Origin: Geobacillus proteiniphilus
GTDB lineage: Bacteria; Bacillota; Bacilli; Bacillales; Anoxybacillaceae
Assembly (NCBI RefSeq): GCF_001908025.1
Contig: NZ_MQMG01000010.1
Coordinates: 1-64,000, forward strand
Length of the DNA stretch: 64,000 nt
Reading direction: 5' to 3'
The translations under genes were made by a program, and so were the position numbers. Positions within the stretch are counted from its first letter, which is position 1. Each line of letters opens with the position of its first letter. Below are positions 1-8,638 of the stretch, in pieces. The notes below the pieces were generated by a model. The model was not told the DNA's origin, ran no database searches, and saw nothing but the letters and a program-made list of their open reading frames with translations.

Positions 1-294
1 GATGCGGCGCTCGGGAACGGATGGATAAAATGCCTCAACGCACAGCTTCGCCATATGGTCGGCGGCGGCCTCAATTTGCCGCTCATGGACATATTTCGGC
101 CGCGCATGGCGGATCCAGCGGGAAGCGGCGTCCTTCCACCGTTCGGCAACGGCCTGCACCTCTTCGGCCATCGGTTTCACGTCGCCAAAAAAATCCGGCT
201 CCTCGTTCCGCTCGCGGGCGCGCCGGGCGATCAAAAGCAGCTGTTCGTTGTATTGTTGCAGCCGCTTCGTCAACGCCTTAAGCTCTTTTTCCAT
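1..294 (-). CDS. yppE: YppE-like DUF1798 family protein, 3' end cut off by window edge
   Basis: The reverse strand reads from an ATG at 294 to the window edge without a stop, so the C-terminus is missing. A strong Shine-Dalgarno (AAGGAGGAGG) sits 6 nt before the ATG. The visible ~98 residues are helical and charged, starting MEKELKALTKRLQQYNEQ, and look like the small all-helical YppE (DUF1798) family of about 120 residues. In B. subtilis yppE lies just upstream of recU-ponA, as here. Function is unknown. Family assignment rests on sequence impression plus synteny. Confidence 0.7.
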   Translation of the reverse strand, partial: MEKELKALTKRLQQYNEQLLLIARRARERNEEPDFFGDVKPMAEEVQAVAERWKDAASRWIRHARPKYVHERQIEAAADHMAKLCVEAFYPSVPERRI

Positions 295-390
295 GGCGCC
301 TCCTCCTTATCCATGCCGGCAAATCCGGTTTGCCCATATGCCCTATGGCCCGAAGAACGGATGCGTTTTACCGCGATGCGCTTCTGTTTG

Positions 391-399
391 ATGATACCA
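391..399 (-). promoter_or_regulatory. Extended -10 promoter for the yppE-like gene
   Basis: The reverse strand reads TG-G-TATCAT, an extended -10 (TGn + hexamer), about 95 nt upstream of the 294 start. No good -35 is visible, which is usual for extended -10 promoters. It lies just past the 3' end of the coiled-coil gene. Confidence 0.4.
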
Positions 400-410
400 T
401 ACCGGCCGGC

Positions 411-653
411 TTACACGAAATACAATTTCGACGAAAGCGGAAGTGCAACGCTCTGCTTCTCCTTCTCAAGCCGCTGTTCCACGCCGGCGATCTGCCCTTC
501 AAGGCGCCCGAGCTGCGCTTGATTTTGCGCATAACGCTCTTCGATGACATCGGCGATCACTTTTTCCATTTTCGCATCGACTTGCTCGATGAGTGCGACA
601 ATTTCCTGCAGCTGCTTTTCGATCTCCTCTTTTTTGACGAGCCGTTTTTCCAT
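411..653 (-). CDS. Small coiled-coil hypothetical protein (80 aa)
   Basis: The start is the ATG at 653, because GGGGGAG lies 6 nt upstream; longer in-frame readings upstream lack a ribosome site. The product is Lys/Glu-rich with continuous heptads from about residue 5 to 65 (EEIEKQLQEIVALIEQV, then EGQIAGVEQRLEKEK), ending in a short hydrophobic tail. There is no signal peptide or membrane segment. Position (divergent to recU, upstream of the yppE-like gene) matches small yppC/yppD-type genes of B. subtilis, but I do not recognise a named family. It could be an unconserved ORF, although codon use looks normal. Confidence 0.5.
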   Translation of the reverse strand: MEKRLVKKEEIEKQLQEIVALIEQVDAKMEKVIADVIEERYAQNQAQLGRLEGQIAGVEQRLEKEKQSVALPLSSKLYFV

Positions 654-869
654 GCCCTCTCCCCCATTTCTCGCATGATGATATTCCATTCGCGGCGGGA
701 AGGACGACTCCTGCCGCGGCGACAAAAGTAGAACGAATTCGGCAAAGAAAGTGGCAAGCAGCCGTCATTCGACATTGCCCTCCTCCCCCGCTTGCCTTCG
801 ATCAAGACGAAGGTCTTCTCGGTCAGAGAGGATAAATAAAGAAAAAAGGGCGCATATGACCGGAGCGTA

Positions 870-878
870 TGGTATAAT
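870..878 (+). promoter_or_regulatory. Extended -10 promoter of recU-ponA
   Basis: TG-G-TATAAT, a perfect extended -10, sits 13 nt before the AAGGAG that precedes recU. It implies a very short 5' leader. No convincing -35 hexamer is present. Confidence 0.55.
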
Positions 879-905
879 AAAAACCATTCAAAGGAGATGA
901 ACGCG

Positions 906-1508
906 ATGACACTCAAATACCCGAGCGGAAAAGAGTACCGCGGAAACAAAACAAGCATAGCGCACCTTCCGGCGGCCGATTATGCCAATCGCGGCATGAC
1001 GCTCGAAGACGACTTAAACGCGACGAATGAATATTACCGGGAACGCGGCATCGCTGTCATCCATAAAAAGCCGACCCCGGTGCAAATCGTGCGCGTCGAC
1101 TATCCGAAACGGAGCGCCGCCGTCATTACCGAAGCTTACTTCCGGCAGGCGTCGACGACCGACTACAACGGTGTGTACCGCGGCAAGTACATCGACTTTG
1201 AGGCGAAAGAGACAAGAAACAAAACGGCGTTTCCTCTGAAAAATTTCCACGCTCATCAAATCCGCCATATGGAGCAAGTTGTCGCCCACGGCGGCATTTG
1301 TTTTGCGATTTTGCGTTTTTCTTTGCTCAATGAAACGTATTTGCTTGACGCCTCTCATTTGATCGCTTGGTGGAACGAACAGGAAGCCGGCGGACGAAAG
1401 TCGATTCCGAAACAAGAGATCGAACGGCACGGACATTCCATTCCGCTTGGCTACCAGCCGAGAATTGATTATATTAGTGTAGTAGACAACGTGTACTTCA
1501 GCGGTTGA
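906..1508 (+). CDS. recU: Holliday junction resolvase RecU
   Basis: RecU cuts Holliday junctions at the end of homologous recombination and also modulates RecA; it is the Gram-positive counterpart of RuvC. The 200-residue product has the family N-terminus ([12 protein letters not shown]), the nuclease core with acidic metal ligands in YIDFEAKET (D and E-x-K, around residue 100) and the C-terminal [11 protein letters not shown] segment. The ATG at 906 is chosen because AAGGAG (891-896) is 9 nt away; the ATG at 897 directly abuts the ribosome site. ponA starts 33 nt downstream, the conserved recU-ponA operon linking chromosome segregation and wall synthesis. Confidence 0.95.
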   Translation: MTLKYPSGKEYRGNKTSIAHLPAADYANRGMTLEDDLNATNEYYRERGIAVIHKKPTPVQIVRVDYPKRSAAVITEAYFRQASTTDYNGVYRGKYIDFEAKETRNKTAFPLKNFHAHQIRHMEQVVAHGGICFAILRFSLLNETYLLDASHLIAWWNEQEAGGRKSIPKQEIERHGHSIPLGYQPRIDYISVVDNVYFSG

Positions 1509-1541
1509 AGTGAAAACTTGTAAGAAAGGCAGGATTTGCTT

Positions 1542-4250
1542 ATGTCTGGTGAATATCGTTCTCGCGTGGAACGAAAGCAGGCAGCAAAACAAACGAAACA
1601 GAAGAAAGCGAAAACGAAAAAAGGGACCGCGTGGCTGAAAACAGTCGCCATTGCGATATTGTTCATCATTGCGATCGTCGCTGTCGGCGGCGTGGCGGCG
1701 TTCGCCTACTTCGTCAAGGACGCCCCCCCGCTTGATGAAGCGAAAATTAAAGACCCGCTCTCTTCCATCGTGTACGATATGAATGGGAAGAAAGTCGCCG
1801 AACTTGGCGGCTACAAGCGGACGTACATTTCGTATAAAGACGTGCCCAAAGTGCTCGAAGATGCCGTGCTGGCAACGGAAGACGCCCGCTTTTATGAACA
1901 TCACGGCATTGATGTCGTCCGCTTGGCTGGCGCCGTCGTCGCCAACATCAAGGAAGGATTCGGTGCGGAGGGCGGCAGCACGATCACCCAGCAAGTCGTC
2001 AAAATGACGTTTTTGTCACGGGAGAAAACATTGAAGCGAAAAGCGCAAGAGGCGTGGCTCGCGCTGCAGCTTGAACAAAAATATTCGAAGCATGAAATTT
2101 TGGAAATGTATTTGAACAAGATTTATTACTCCGACGGCATTTACGGCGTCGCCCGCGCTGCGGAGTATTACTTTGGCAAAACGAACTTAAAAGAGTTGAC
2201 ACTTCCGGAGGCGGCGCTGTTAGCCGGCATGCCGCAAAGCCCAAACCGGTACAATCCGTATGACCATCCAGAGGCGGCGAAAAAACGGCGCGACACCGTG
2301 TTGTCGCTGATGGCGAAACACGGCTTTATCAGCGAGGAAGAAGCGGAAAAAGCCAAGCAAGTGCCGATCCAGTCGATGCTCGCTGAGCGGAAAAAACCGC
2401 AAAGCTCCGTGCCGTATGACGCCTTCATTGACGAAGTGATCAAAGAAGTGACCGACAAAGCGAACGTCAACGTCTTTGAAGACGGGCTGAAAATTTATAC
2501 AACGCTCGACCAAGACGCTCAGGCATACGTAGAAAAGCTATTAAACTCTGACAAGTACTTCACCAATAAGAAAGATTTGCAATCCGGCATCGCCGTCGTC
2601 GACACAAAAACAGGCGCCATTCGCGCGTTAGGCGGCGGGCGCAACCACGACCACGTCGAATTTGGCTTCAACTACGCCATCAAACCGGTCGGCCAACCGG
2701 GTTCGGCGATCAAACCGATCTTGGACTATGGACCGGCGATCGAATATTTAAAATGGTCAACGGCGCACATTCTAGTTGACGAGCCGTATACGTACTCGGA
2801 CGGCACGCCGATCCGCAACGCCGGCGGAGGATATATGGGTCCGATCACCTTGCGGACGGCACTGGCAAAATCACGCAACATCCCGGCGTTAAAAACGTTC
2901 CAAGCCGTCGGCAAAGAACGGGCGATGGAGTTTGCCAATCGTCTTGGCATGGGCTTTAGTGAAGTATATGAGCCATATGCGATCGGGGGAGTATCCAACT
3001 ATGTGTCACCGTTGCAAATGGCCGGCGCCTACACGGCCTTTGGCAACAACGGGATTTACACAAAGCCGTATGCCGTGATGAAAATCGTCTTCCCGGACGG
3101 CACGGAAATGGATTTGAAGCCGAAACCGAAACGGGTGATGCACGACTATACCGCCTATATGATCACCGATGTGCTGAAAACGGTCATCCGCTCCGGAACC
3201 GGTGTGTTGGCTAATGTCCCAGGGCTTGAGCTCGCGGGCAAAACAGGAACGACGAACTACGGCGAAGACGGCGCCAAATTTGGCCTCCAAAGAGACGATG
3301 TGCCGGACAGCTGGATTGTCGGCTATACGCCAAACTATACAGTGGCCATCTGGGTCGGCTTCAGCAAGCGGAGCAGCACAGCGAAGCTCGATAACTATGA
3401 ACAAAAAATTACAAAATTCTTGTTAAAAGACTTGATGTCCCATATTGACGACGGCAGCGGGGAATTCCAACAGCCGGACAGCGTCGTCAAACTGCCGATC
3501 AAAAAAGGCACGAACCCGCCGAAACTTGCCGGCAAATACACGCCGGAAAGCGAAATTACGTATGAATTGTTCGTGCGCGGCACTGAGCCGACGGAGACGG
3601 CGAACGACGTGCCGGAAGAACTGCCGGCGGTGAAAGATTTGACTGCCACGTACGATCAAGCGGCCAACATGATCTCTGTCTCTTGGTCATACGCTGAACA
3701 AACGGATGATACGATCTTTGAGGTGCGCATCAAAGATAGCCAAGGCCAAACGAACACGGTCACAACGAAAGAACTGTCCATCACGATTGGGAATCCGGCG
3801 CCAGGCGCTACCTACACGATCGCCGTGTACGCGAAAGACGGCGAACAAATGAGCAAGCCGGCTATTGCCAGCGTTCATGTCCCCGGCGGGCCAGATAACA
3901 ACCCTGTTCCGCCGCAATCGCCAGGCGACGCCGATCAAGGCAACGGCGCGCCTAACGGCAATAACAATGGCCAAGACAACGGAAATGGCCAAGGCAACGG
4001 AGACCAAACCAATGGAAATGAAAACCAAGGTGGACAAGGGAACACCGGCGGACAAAACGGCGGAAATAGCAACGGACAAGACGACGGCAATCACGGTGAG
4101 ACCGGCACCGATAACGGACAGCCGAACGGAAATAACGGCCAAACCAACGGAACGACCGGCAGCACCAGCTCCGGCAGACCTGCGACGCCCGCCTCGCCGC
4201 CGGTAAAAAACGGAAATGGCGCCGGAGCCAATGCCGGGAGCCGCCAATAA
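1542..4250 (+). CDS. ponA: Bifunctional class A penicillin-binding protein PBP1A/1B
   Basis: This membrane-anchored enzyme polymerises glycan from lipid II and cross-links the peptides. In order (902 aa): basic cytoplasmic tail 1-30, membrane anchor about 31-58, GT51 glycosyltransferase with catalytic E113 in EDARFYEHHG and GGSTITQQ at 144-151, then a transpeptidase with S388-x-x-K391, SRN at 444-446 and KTG at 567-569. A fibronectin-III-like domain follows at about 695-780, and the last ~115 residues are a Gly/Asn/Gln-rich disordered tail. The ATG at 1542 follows AGGA at 7 nt; a TTG six bases earlier is less likely. It is co-transcribed with recU and ends at a bidirectional terminator facing nth. 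Confidence 0.97.
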   Translation: MSGEYRSRVERKQAAKQTKQKKAKTKKGTAWLKTVAIAILFIIAIVAVGGVAAFAYFVKDAPPLDEAKIKDPLSSIVYDMNGKKVAELGGYKRTYISYKDVPKVLEDAVLATEDARFYEHHGIDVVRLAGAVVANIKEGFGAEGGSTITQQVVKMTFLSREKTLKRKAQEAWLALQLEQKYSKHEILEMYLNKIYYSDGIYGVARAAEYYFGKTNLKELTLPEAALLAGMPQSPNRYNPYDHPEAAKKRRDTVLSLMAKHGFISEEEAEKAKQVPIQSMLAERKKPQSSVPYDAFIDEVIKEVTDKANVNVFEDGLKIYTTLDQDAQAYVEKLLNSDKYFTNKKDLQSGIAVVDTKTGAIRALGGGRNHDHVEFGFNYAIKPVGQPGSAIKPILDYGPAIEYLKWSTAHILVDEPYTYSDGTPIRNAGGGYMGPITLRTALAKSRNIPALKTFQAVGKERAMEFANRLGMGFSEVYEPYAIGGVSNYVSPLQMAGAYTAFGNNGIYTKPYAVMKIVFPDGTEMDLKPKPKRVMHDYTAYMITDVLKTVIRSGTGVLANVPGLELAGKTGTTNYGEDGAKFGLQRDDVPDSWIVGYTPNYTVAIWVGFSKRSSTAKLDNYEQKITKFLLKDLMSHIDDGSGEFQQPDSVVKLPIKKGTNPPKLAGKYTPESEITYELFVRGTEPTETANDVPEELPAVKDLTATYDQAANMISVSWSYAEQTDDTIFEVRIKDSQGQTNTVTTKELSITIGNPAPGATYTIAVYAKDGEQMSKPAIASVHVPGGPDNNPVPPQSPGDADQGNGAPNGNNNGQDNGNGQGNGDQTNGNENQGGQGNTGGQNGGNSNGQDDGNHGETGTDNGQPNGNNGQTNGTTGSTSSGRPATPASPPVKNGNGAGANAGSRQ

Positions 4251-4275
4251 CGGCGGGCCGGCGCCCGGCATTGCC

Positions 4276-4315
4276 AAAAAAAGATGGCTCGGCAATCGAG
4301 CCATCTTTTCTTTTA
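4276..4315. terminator. Bidirectional terminator between ponA and nth
   Basis: An 11-bp stem (AAGATGGCTCG with its complement, 4281-4291 / 4297-4307) has a 5-nt loop. It is flanked by A-run on the left and T-rich sequence on the right, so it works for ponA (+) and nth (-). Confidence 0.85.
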
Positions 4316-4350
4316 GACATTCCGCCGGCAGGCCGAGCCGATGGGCGGCC

Positions 4351-5022
4351 TCAACGAGCGCTTGTCTTTTCCTTCTCCTGCTTTCGCATTCGCTTTTTCC
4401 CTTCACGGCATAAATGAAGAAGAGGACATGACGGACATTGCGGCGCCTGCGCCTTGCAATGGTAGCGGCCGAAAAAAATCATTCGGTGGTGGGTGATCGA
4501 CCATTCTTCTTTTGGGATGATTTTCATCAACGTCTTCTCGACTTCCAAAACCGAGTCGTCCCAGCGGCAAAAGCCGAGCCGTTTGCTGACGCGCTCGACG
4601 TGTGTATCAACAGCGATGGCCGGCACGCCGAACGCAACGGACACAACGACGTTCGCCGTCTTCCGCCCGACGCCCGGCAGCTTCATCAACTCATCGCGGT
4701 CGCGCGGCACTTCGCCGTTGTACTTGTCAATCAACATTGCGCACAGCTTTTGAATGTTTCGCGCTTTGTTCCGATATAAGCCGATCGAGCGGATATCTTG
4801 CTCGAGCTCCTCAAGCGGCACAGCAATATAATCGTGCGGCGTCCGATATTTTTCAAACAGCCGTTTCGTCACCTTGTTGACGAGCGCATCGGTGCATTGC
4901 GCCGACAAAACGACCGCAATCAGCAGCTCAAACGGATTGCGGTGCAAAAGCTCGCAATGCGCATCCGGAAACATTTTTGCCATCTCATCCAAACAGTAGC
5001 GGATTTGTTGCTTTGTCAGCAC
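4351..5022 (-). CDS. nth: Endonuclease III (DNA glycosylase/AP lyase)
   Basis: Nth removes oxidised pyrimidines and nicks the abasic site in base-excision repair. The 223-aa product shows the helix-hairpin-helix LPGVGRKTANV, whose Lys is the Schiff-base nucleophile, the catalytic Asp in AVDTHVERV, and a C-terminal [4Fe-4S] loop spaced C-x6-C-x2-C-x5-C. Length is typical. It lies downstream of dnaD as in B. subtilis, but ypoC, which follows nth there, is missing: only 100 nt separate the nth stop from the ponA stop. Confidence 0.96.
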   Translation of the reverse strand: MLTKQQIRYCLDEMAKMFPDAHCELLHRNPFELLIAVVLSAQCTDALVNKVTKRLFEKYRTPHDYIAVPLEELEQDIRSIGLYRNKARNIQKLCAMLIDKYNGEVPRDRDELMKLPGVGRKTANVVVSVAFGVPAIAVDTHVERVSKRLGFCRWDDSVLEVEKTLMKIIPKEEWSITHHRMIFFGRYHCKAQAPQCPSCPLLHLCREGKKRMRKQEKEKTSAR

Positions 5023-5101
5023 CTCGTCTCCTCCTTATTGCCATGTTGGGTCGAACAAAACGACGCCTTTTACCGGTTCGATTGGCCATTTTTGGACAAA
5101 C

Positions 5102-5128
5102 AAAAACGAGAGACAGCGCCTCTCGTTA
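5102..5128 (-). terminator. Terminator overlapping the dnaD stop codon
   Basis: On the reverse strand AACGAGAG pairs with CTCTCGTT around a short loop and is followed by a T-rich run. The stem begins in the dnaD TAA stop codon. It would reduce read-through from dnaD into nth. Confidence 0.65.
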
Positions 5129-5833
5129 CGAGTCGAGCCAATTGAAAAACGGGATCGTCTGTTTAAATTCTCCCGCCGTCTGTTTCGCCGAACGGGAGGA
5201 CAGTTTCGGCTTGCGAAACTTTTTGCCGTAGTCGTGCGCCTGTTCAATCGTGCGAATGCCGTTCTTTTTCCATTCAAACAAGATGCGATCGATGTAGCGG
5301 AAATTCAACTTCCCCGACAGCACCGCTTCGCGCAGCGCCGCTTTAATGATGGCCGGCTCATGGCCGTCTTGATCGATCCACATCGCAAGCGTTTCACACT
5401 CGAACGGGGAGAGCGGGCGGCCAAACTCCTGCTCAAAAACGGTGTATAAGCTCTCCTCTTCCTCCTGCCGGCCGAGTTCCCCCTGTTGAGCCGCTTGGGT
5501 GTACAAATGATGCACTAGCTTCTCCCAAAGCGGTTCAAGCGTATATTTTTCGTTGCGAATGCCTTGTTCATCCGTATGCTCTTCAATAGCGATCATCCCT
5601 TTTTGCAAGAGCCGACGCACCATGTCCATGCATTCCGCTGCCGAGACCGTCATTCTTTCGGCCAGCTCGGCCGGCGTCGGAAACAAGACGCCTTCTTCGA
5701 AAAACGACTGCATATGCAAAAGCAAGACGAGCTCCCCCTCGCCCAACCCAAGCTGCTTGTAGTGGCCAAGCAGCAGCTTCGGGACGGCGATGCTTCCTTG
5801 CGCCAGCCATTCGGCCACCTTTTTCTTTTCCAT
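5126..5833 (-). CDS. dnaD: DNA replication initiation protein DnaD
   Basis: DnaD remodels DNA at oriC and at stalled forks and works with DnaB/DnaI to load the replicative helicase. The 235-aa product has an N-terminal winged-helix-like region (about 1-110) and the C-terminal DnaB/DnaD domain, including FECETLAMWIDQDGHEPAII and the conserved late IDRILFEW-x-KNG motif, then a basic tail. The ATG at 5833 is preceded by GAGGTG at 8 nt. It sits between asnS and nth in the conserved order asnS-dnaD-nth, but terminators lie on both sides, so its expression may be separate. Confidence 0.95.
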   Translation of the reverse strand: MEKKKVAEWLAQGSIAVPKLLLGHYKQLGLGEGELVLLLHMQSFFEEGVLFPTPAELAERMTVSAAECMDMVRRLLQKGMIAIEEHTDEQGIRNEKYTLEPLWEKLVHHLYTQAAQQGELGRQEEEESLYTVFEQEFGRPLSPFECETLAMWIDQDGHEPAIIKAALREAVLSGKLNFRYIDRILFEWKKNGIRTIEQAHDYGKKFRKPKLSSRSAKQTAGEFKQTIPFFNWLDS

Positions 5834-5852
5834 GCCGATGCACCTCAACTAT

Positions 5853-5861
5853 AGTATAACA
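5853..5861 (-). promoter_or_regulatory. Extended -10 promoter for dnaD
   Basis: The reverse strand reads TG-T-TATACT between the asnS terminator and the dnaD start, about 20 nt from the ATG. It gives dnaD a private promoter. Confidence 0.4.
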
Positions 5862-5872
5862 TGACGGCGGCG

Positions 5873-5902
5873 AAAAAACCCCCTTTTTGCAGGGGGTTTT
5901 TT
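5873..5902. terminator. Terminator between asnS and dnaD
   Basis: CCCCC/GGGGG extended by AAAA/TTTT, 7-nt loop, six A on the left (U-run for the minus transcript) and T-run on the right. It overlaps the asnS stop codon. Confidence 0.8.
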
Positions 5903-7196
5903 ACGGATAAAGCCGGTTGAGCAGCCGCGGGAACGGAATCGTCTCGCGCACATGTTCGACGCCGCAAATCCAAGCGACGGTGCGCTCCAGGCCGAGCCCA
6001 AACCCTGAATGCGGCACAGAACCGTATTTGCGCAAATCTAAATACCATTCATACGCTTCAAGCGGCAAATGGTGCTCTTCAAGGCGGCGCTTGAGCAACT
6101 CATAATCGTGAATTCGTTCCGAGCCGCCAATGATTTCCCCGTATCCTTCCGGCGCAATCAAATCGGCGCATAGCACAACGTCGGGGCGGTTCGGGTCCGG
6201 CTGCATATAAAACGGCTTCAAAGAGGTCGGATAGTGGGTGATGAACACCGGTTTGTCAAAACTTTCGGCGATGGCCGTCTCATGCGGCGCACCGAAGTCA
6301 TCGCCCCACTCGATGTCGGTCAATCCTTTTTCATGCAACAGCTTGATCGCCTCATCATACGTTAGGCGCGGAAACGGCGGTTTGACCAGCTCAAGCTTAG
6401 ACACGTCGCGCCCGAGCCGCCCGAGTTCAAGCCGGCAGCGCTCGAGCACCGACTGCACAAGGTAGGAGACGTACTCTTCTTGCAGCCGCAAATTGTCTTC
6501 AAACTCATAAAACGCCATTTCCGGCTCCACCATCCAAAACTCAATCAAATGGCGGCGCGTTTTCGATTTTTCGGCGCGGAACGTCGGGCCGAACGAGAAC
6601 ACTTTGCCGAGCGCCATCGCCGCCGCTTCCATATAGAGCTGGCCGCTTTGCGACAAATAGGCATCCTCATCAAAATATTTCGTATGGAACAGTTCGGTCG
6701 TTCCTTCCGGTGCGCTGCCAGTCAAAATCGGGGCGTCGACTTTCACAAACCCGCGGTCGTTGAAAAACTCATACGTCGCCCGGATGATTTCGTTGCGAAT
6801 TTTCATGATCGCGTGCTGGCGCCGCGACCGAAGCCAAAGGTGGCGATGGTCCATCAAAAATTCGACGCCATGCTCTTTCGGCGTAATCGGATAGTCAACC
6901 GCTTCTTGAATGACTTGCAAATCGGCAACCGACAGCTCGTAGCCAAATGGGGAGCGCTCGTCGATGCGCACCGTGCCCGTCACATAGAGCGACGTTTCTT
7001 GCGTCAATGTTTTTGCGCGCTGAAACACCTCTTCCGAGACGTTCGCCTTTTCGACGACGCCTTGAATAAAGCCAGTGCCGTCGCGCAGCTGCAAAAAGAC
7101 GATTTTCCCGCTTGAGCGCTTGTTCGCGAGCCAAGCGCCGATCGTCACTTGTTGTCCTACGTATTGATTCACTTCCGCAATCGTCGTCGTTTTCAC
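5901..7196 (-). CDS. asnS: Asparaginyl-tRNA synthetase
   Basis: AsnRS is a class IIb synthetase that charges tRNA-Asn. The 431-aa product has an N-terminal OB-fold anticodon-binding domain ([17 protein letters not shown]), class II motif 2 ([15 protein letters not shown]) and motif 3 ([12 protein letters not shown]). The start is GTG at 7196, with GGAGG 10 nt upstream; readings beginning further upstream would place the ribosome site inside the gene. The leader is only about 35 nt, too short for a T-box. Confidence 0.96.
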   Translation of the reverse strand: MKTTTIAEVNQYVGQQVTIGAWLANKRSSGKIVFLQLRDGTGFIQGVVEKANVSEEVFQRAKTLTQETSLYVTGTVRIDERSPFGYELSVADLQVIQEAVDYPITPKEHGVEFLMDHRHLWLRSRRQHAIMKIRNEIIRATYEFFNDRGFVKVDAPILTGSAPEGTTELFHTKYFDEDAYLSQSGQLYMEAAAMALGKVFSFGPTFRAEKSKTRRHLIEFWMVEPEMAFYEFEDNLRLQEEYVSYLVQSVLERCRLELGRLGRDVSKLELVKPPFPRLTYDEAIKLLHEKGLTDIEWGDDFGAPHETAIAESFDKPVFITHYPTSLKPFYMQPDPNRPDVVLCADLIAPEGYGEIIGGSERIHDYELLKRRLEEHHLPLEAYEWYLDLRKYGSVPHSGFGLGLERTVAWICGVEHVRETIPFPRLLNRLYP

Positions 7197-7237
7197 GCAC
7201 TGATTCCCTCCAATAATCGACACATCCATCATTCGCT

Positions 7238-7266
7238 ATTATACCGTTCCGCCGGCGTCACGGCAA
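7238..7266 (-). promoter_or_regulatory. Sigma-A promoter of asnS
   Basis: Reverse strand: -35 TTGCCG (7261-7266), 17-nt spacer, -10 TATAAT (7238-7243). Confidence 0.6.
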
Positions 7267-7369
7267 CGACCAGCCAAAGCGGCGCAAAACGATGCTGCGC
7301 CCACCAAACGCCTTTCGACGCAGCCGTCCCCCGGAGCCGACCGGCAGTCCGCCGCTCCAATCGACGCGG

Positions 7370-7404
7370 AAAAAGCGGCTTTGCACCAAACAAAGCCGCC
7401 CTTT
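7370..7404. terminator. Terminator downstream of aspB
   Basis: GCGGCTTTG (7375-7383) pairs with CAAAGCCGC (7391-7399), 7-nt loop, followed on the minus strand by five T. The right flank is also T-rich on the plus strand. Confidence 0.7.
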
Positions 7405-7435
7405 TCTTTCCACTGACACCTTGGCGCAAGGCGCC

Positions 7436-8617
7436 TTAGGCCCGCGCCTCCATAAACCGGCGGATGCGTTCGATCGCTGTCTCGAGCGCCTCAAGCGATG
7501 TCGCGTATGACAAGCGAACGTTGTCCGGCGCCCCAAACCCAGAGCCGGGCACGAGCGCGACTTTCGCTTCCTCCAGCAAAGCAGCGACGAACTCGTCGAC
7601 CGTGCGGCAGCCGGCCATATCCGCCGCCTTTCGGGCGTTCGGGAACAAATAAAACGCTCCTTGCGGTTTAACGCAGGTGAAGCCTGGAATTTCTACAAGC
7701 TTGTCGTAAATGATGTTGAGCCGTTCTTCAAACGCTTGGCGCATTTGTTCGACCGGCTCCTGCGGCCCACTGTAGGCGGCAATGGCCGCATATTGAGCGA
7801 TCGATGTCGGATTCGATGTGCTATGGCTTGCTAAATCGGTCATCGCTTGAATGATGTCTTTCGGTCCAGCCGCGTAGCCGATGCGCCACCCTGTCATCGA
7901 GTGCGATTTCGATACGCCGTTGATGATGACCGTCTGCGCCTTCAGCTCCGGCGACAGTTCGGCGATCGACACATGTTTCGCCCCGCCGTAAATCAATTTT
8001 TCATAAATTTCGTCCGAAACGATCAACACATCATGCGCCAAGCATACTTCACCGAGCGCTTTCAGCTCCTCGGCCGTATAAATCATGCCGGTCGGATTGC
8101 TCGGAGAATTGAGAATGACCGCTTTGGTCCGCGGCGTAATGGCCGCTTTCAACTGTTCCGGCGTCATTTTAAAGCCGTTTTCCTCCAGCCCCTCAACATA
8201 AACCGGAACGCCGCCAGCCAGCTTCACTTGTTCCGGGTAGCTCACCCAATATGGCGTCGGAATGATGACCTCATCGCCTTCATCAAGCAGCACTTGAAAG
8301 AGCGTATAAAGCGCATGCTTCGCCCCGACACAGACGATGATTTCCGCCGGTTCGTACGAAAGCCCTTGGTCGCGGGCAAACTTTTTGATGATTTCCGCTT
8401 TCAGCGCCGGCAACCCGCCTGACGGCGTATATTTCGTATGCCCTTCATTCATCGCCTTGATGGCCGCCTCGATAATGTGCTTGGGCGTGTTGAAATCCGG
8501 TTCGCCGGCCCCAAGGCCGATCACGTCGTATCCGGCCGCTTTCAGTTCCTTTGCTTTCGCCGTAATGGCCAATGTCGCCGATGGCGTCAGCGACGCCACC
8601 CGTTTTGCCAGTTTCAT
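7436..8617 (-). CDS. aspB: Aspartate aminotransferase (PLP-dependent, class I)
   Basis: It interconverts aspartate/2-oxoglutarate and oxaloacetate/glutamate. The 393-aa fold-type I enzyme shows the pocket NSPSNPTG, the cofactor-binding DEIYEKL, the Schiff-base Lys in SKSHSMTGWRIGY and the C-terminal substrate Arg in NVRLSYATS. A strong GAGGGGGA precedes the ATG. It is the last gene of ypmA-ypmB-aspB and is followed by a terminator before asnS. Aspartate feeds the dapB and panD pathways in this same window. Confidence 0.95.
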   Translation of the reverse strand: MKLAKRVASLTPSATLAITAKAKELKAAGYDVIGLGAGEPDFNTPKHIIEAAIKAMNEGHTKYTPSGGLPALKAEIIKKFARDQGLSYEPAEIIVCVGAKHALYTLFQVLLDEGDEVIIPTPYWVSYPEQVKLAGGVPVYVEGLEENGFKMTPEQLKAAITPRTKAVILNSPSNPTGMIYTAEELKALGEVCLAHDVLIVSDEIYEKLIYGGAKHVSIAELSPELKAQTVIINGVSKSHSMTGWRIGYAAGPKDIIQAMTDLASHSTSNPTSIAQYAAIAAYSGPQEPVEQMRQAFEERLNIIYDKLVEIPGFTCVKPQGAFYLFPNARKAADMAGCRTVDEFVAALLEEAKVALVPGSGFGAPDNVRLSYATSLEALETAIERIRRFMEARA

Positions 8618-8638
8618 CGCTTCTTCCCCCTCACGTCC

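Noticed and set aside
1014-1994. 326-aa minus-strand open frame opposite recU and ponA
   Set aside because: Both sense genes are certain. This frame spans their junction and resembles no protein family.
4251-4350. ypoC gene between nth and ponA
   Set aside because: In B. subtilis ypoC is located here, but the 100-nt gap holds only a terminator.
7197-7266. T-box riboswitch in front of asnS
   Set aside because: The promoter lies only about 40 nt before the GTG start, too short for specifier and antiterminator domains, and no T-box sequence is seen.
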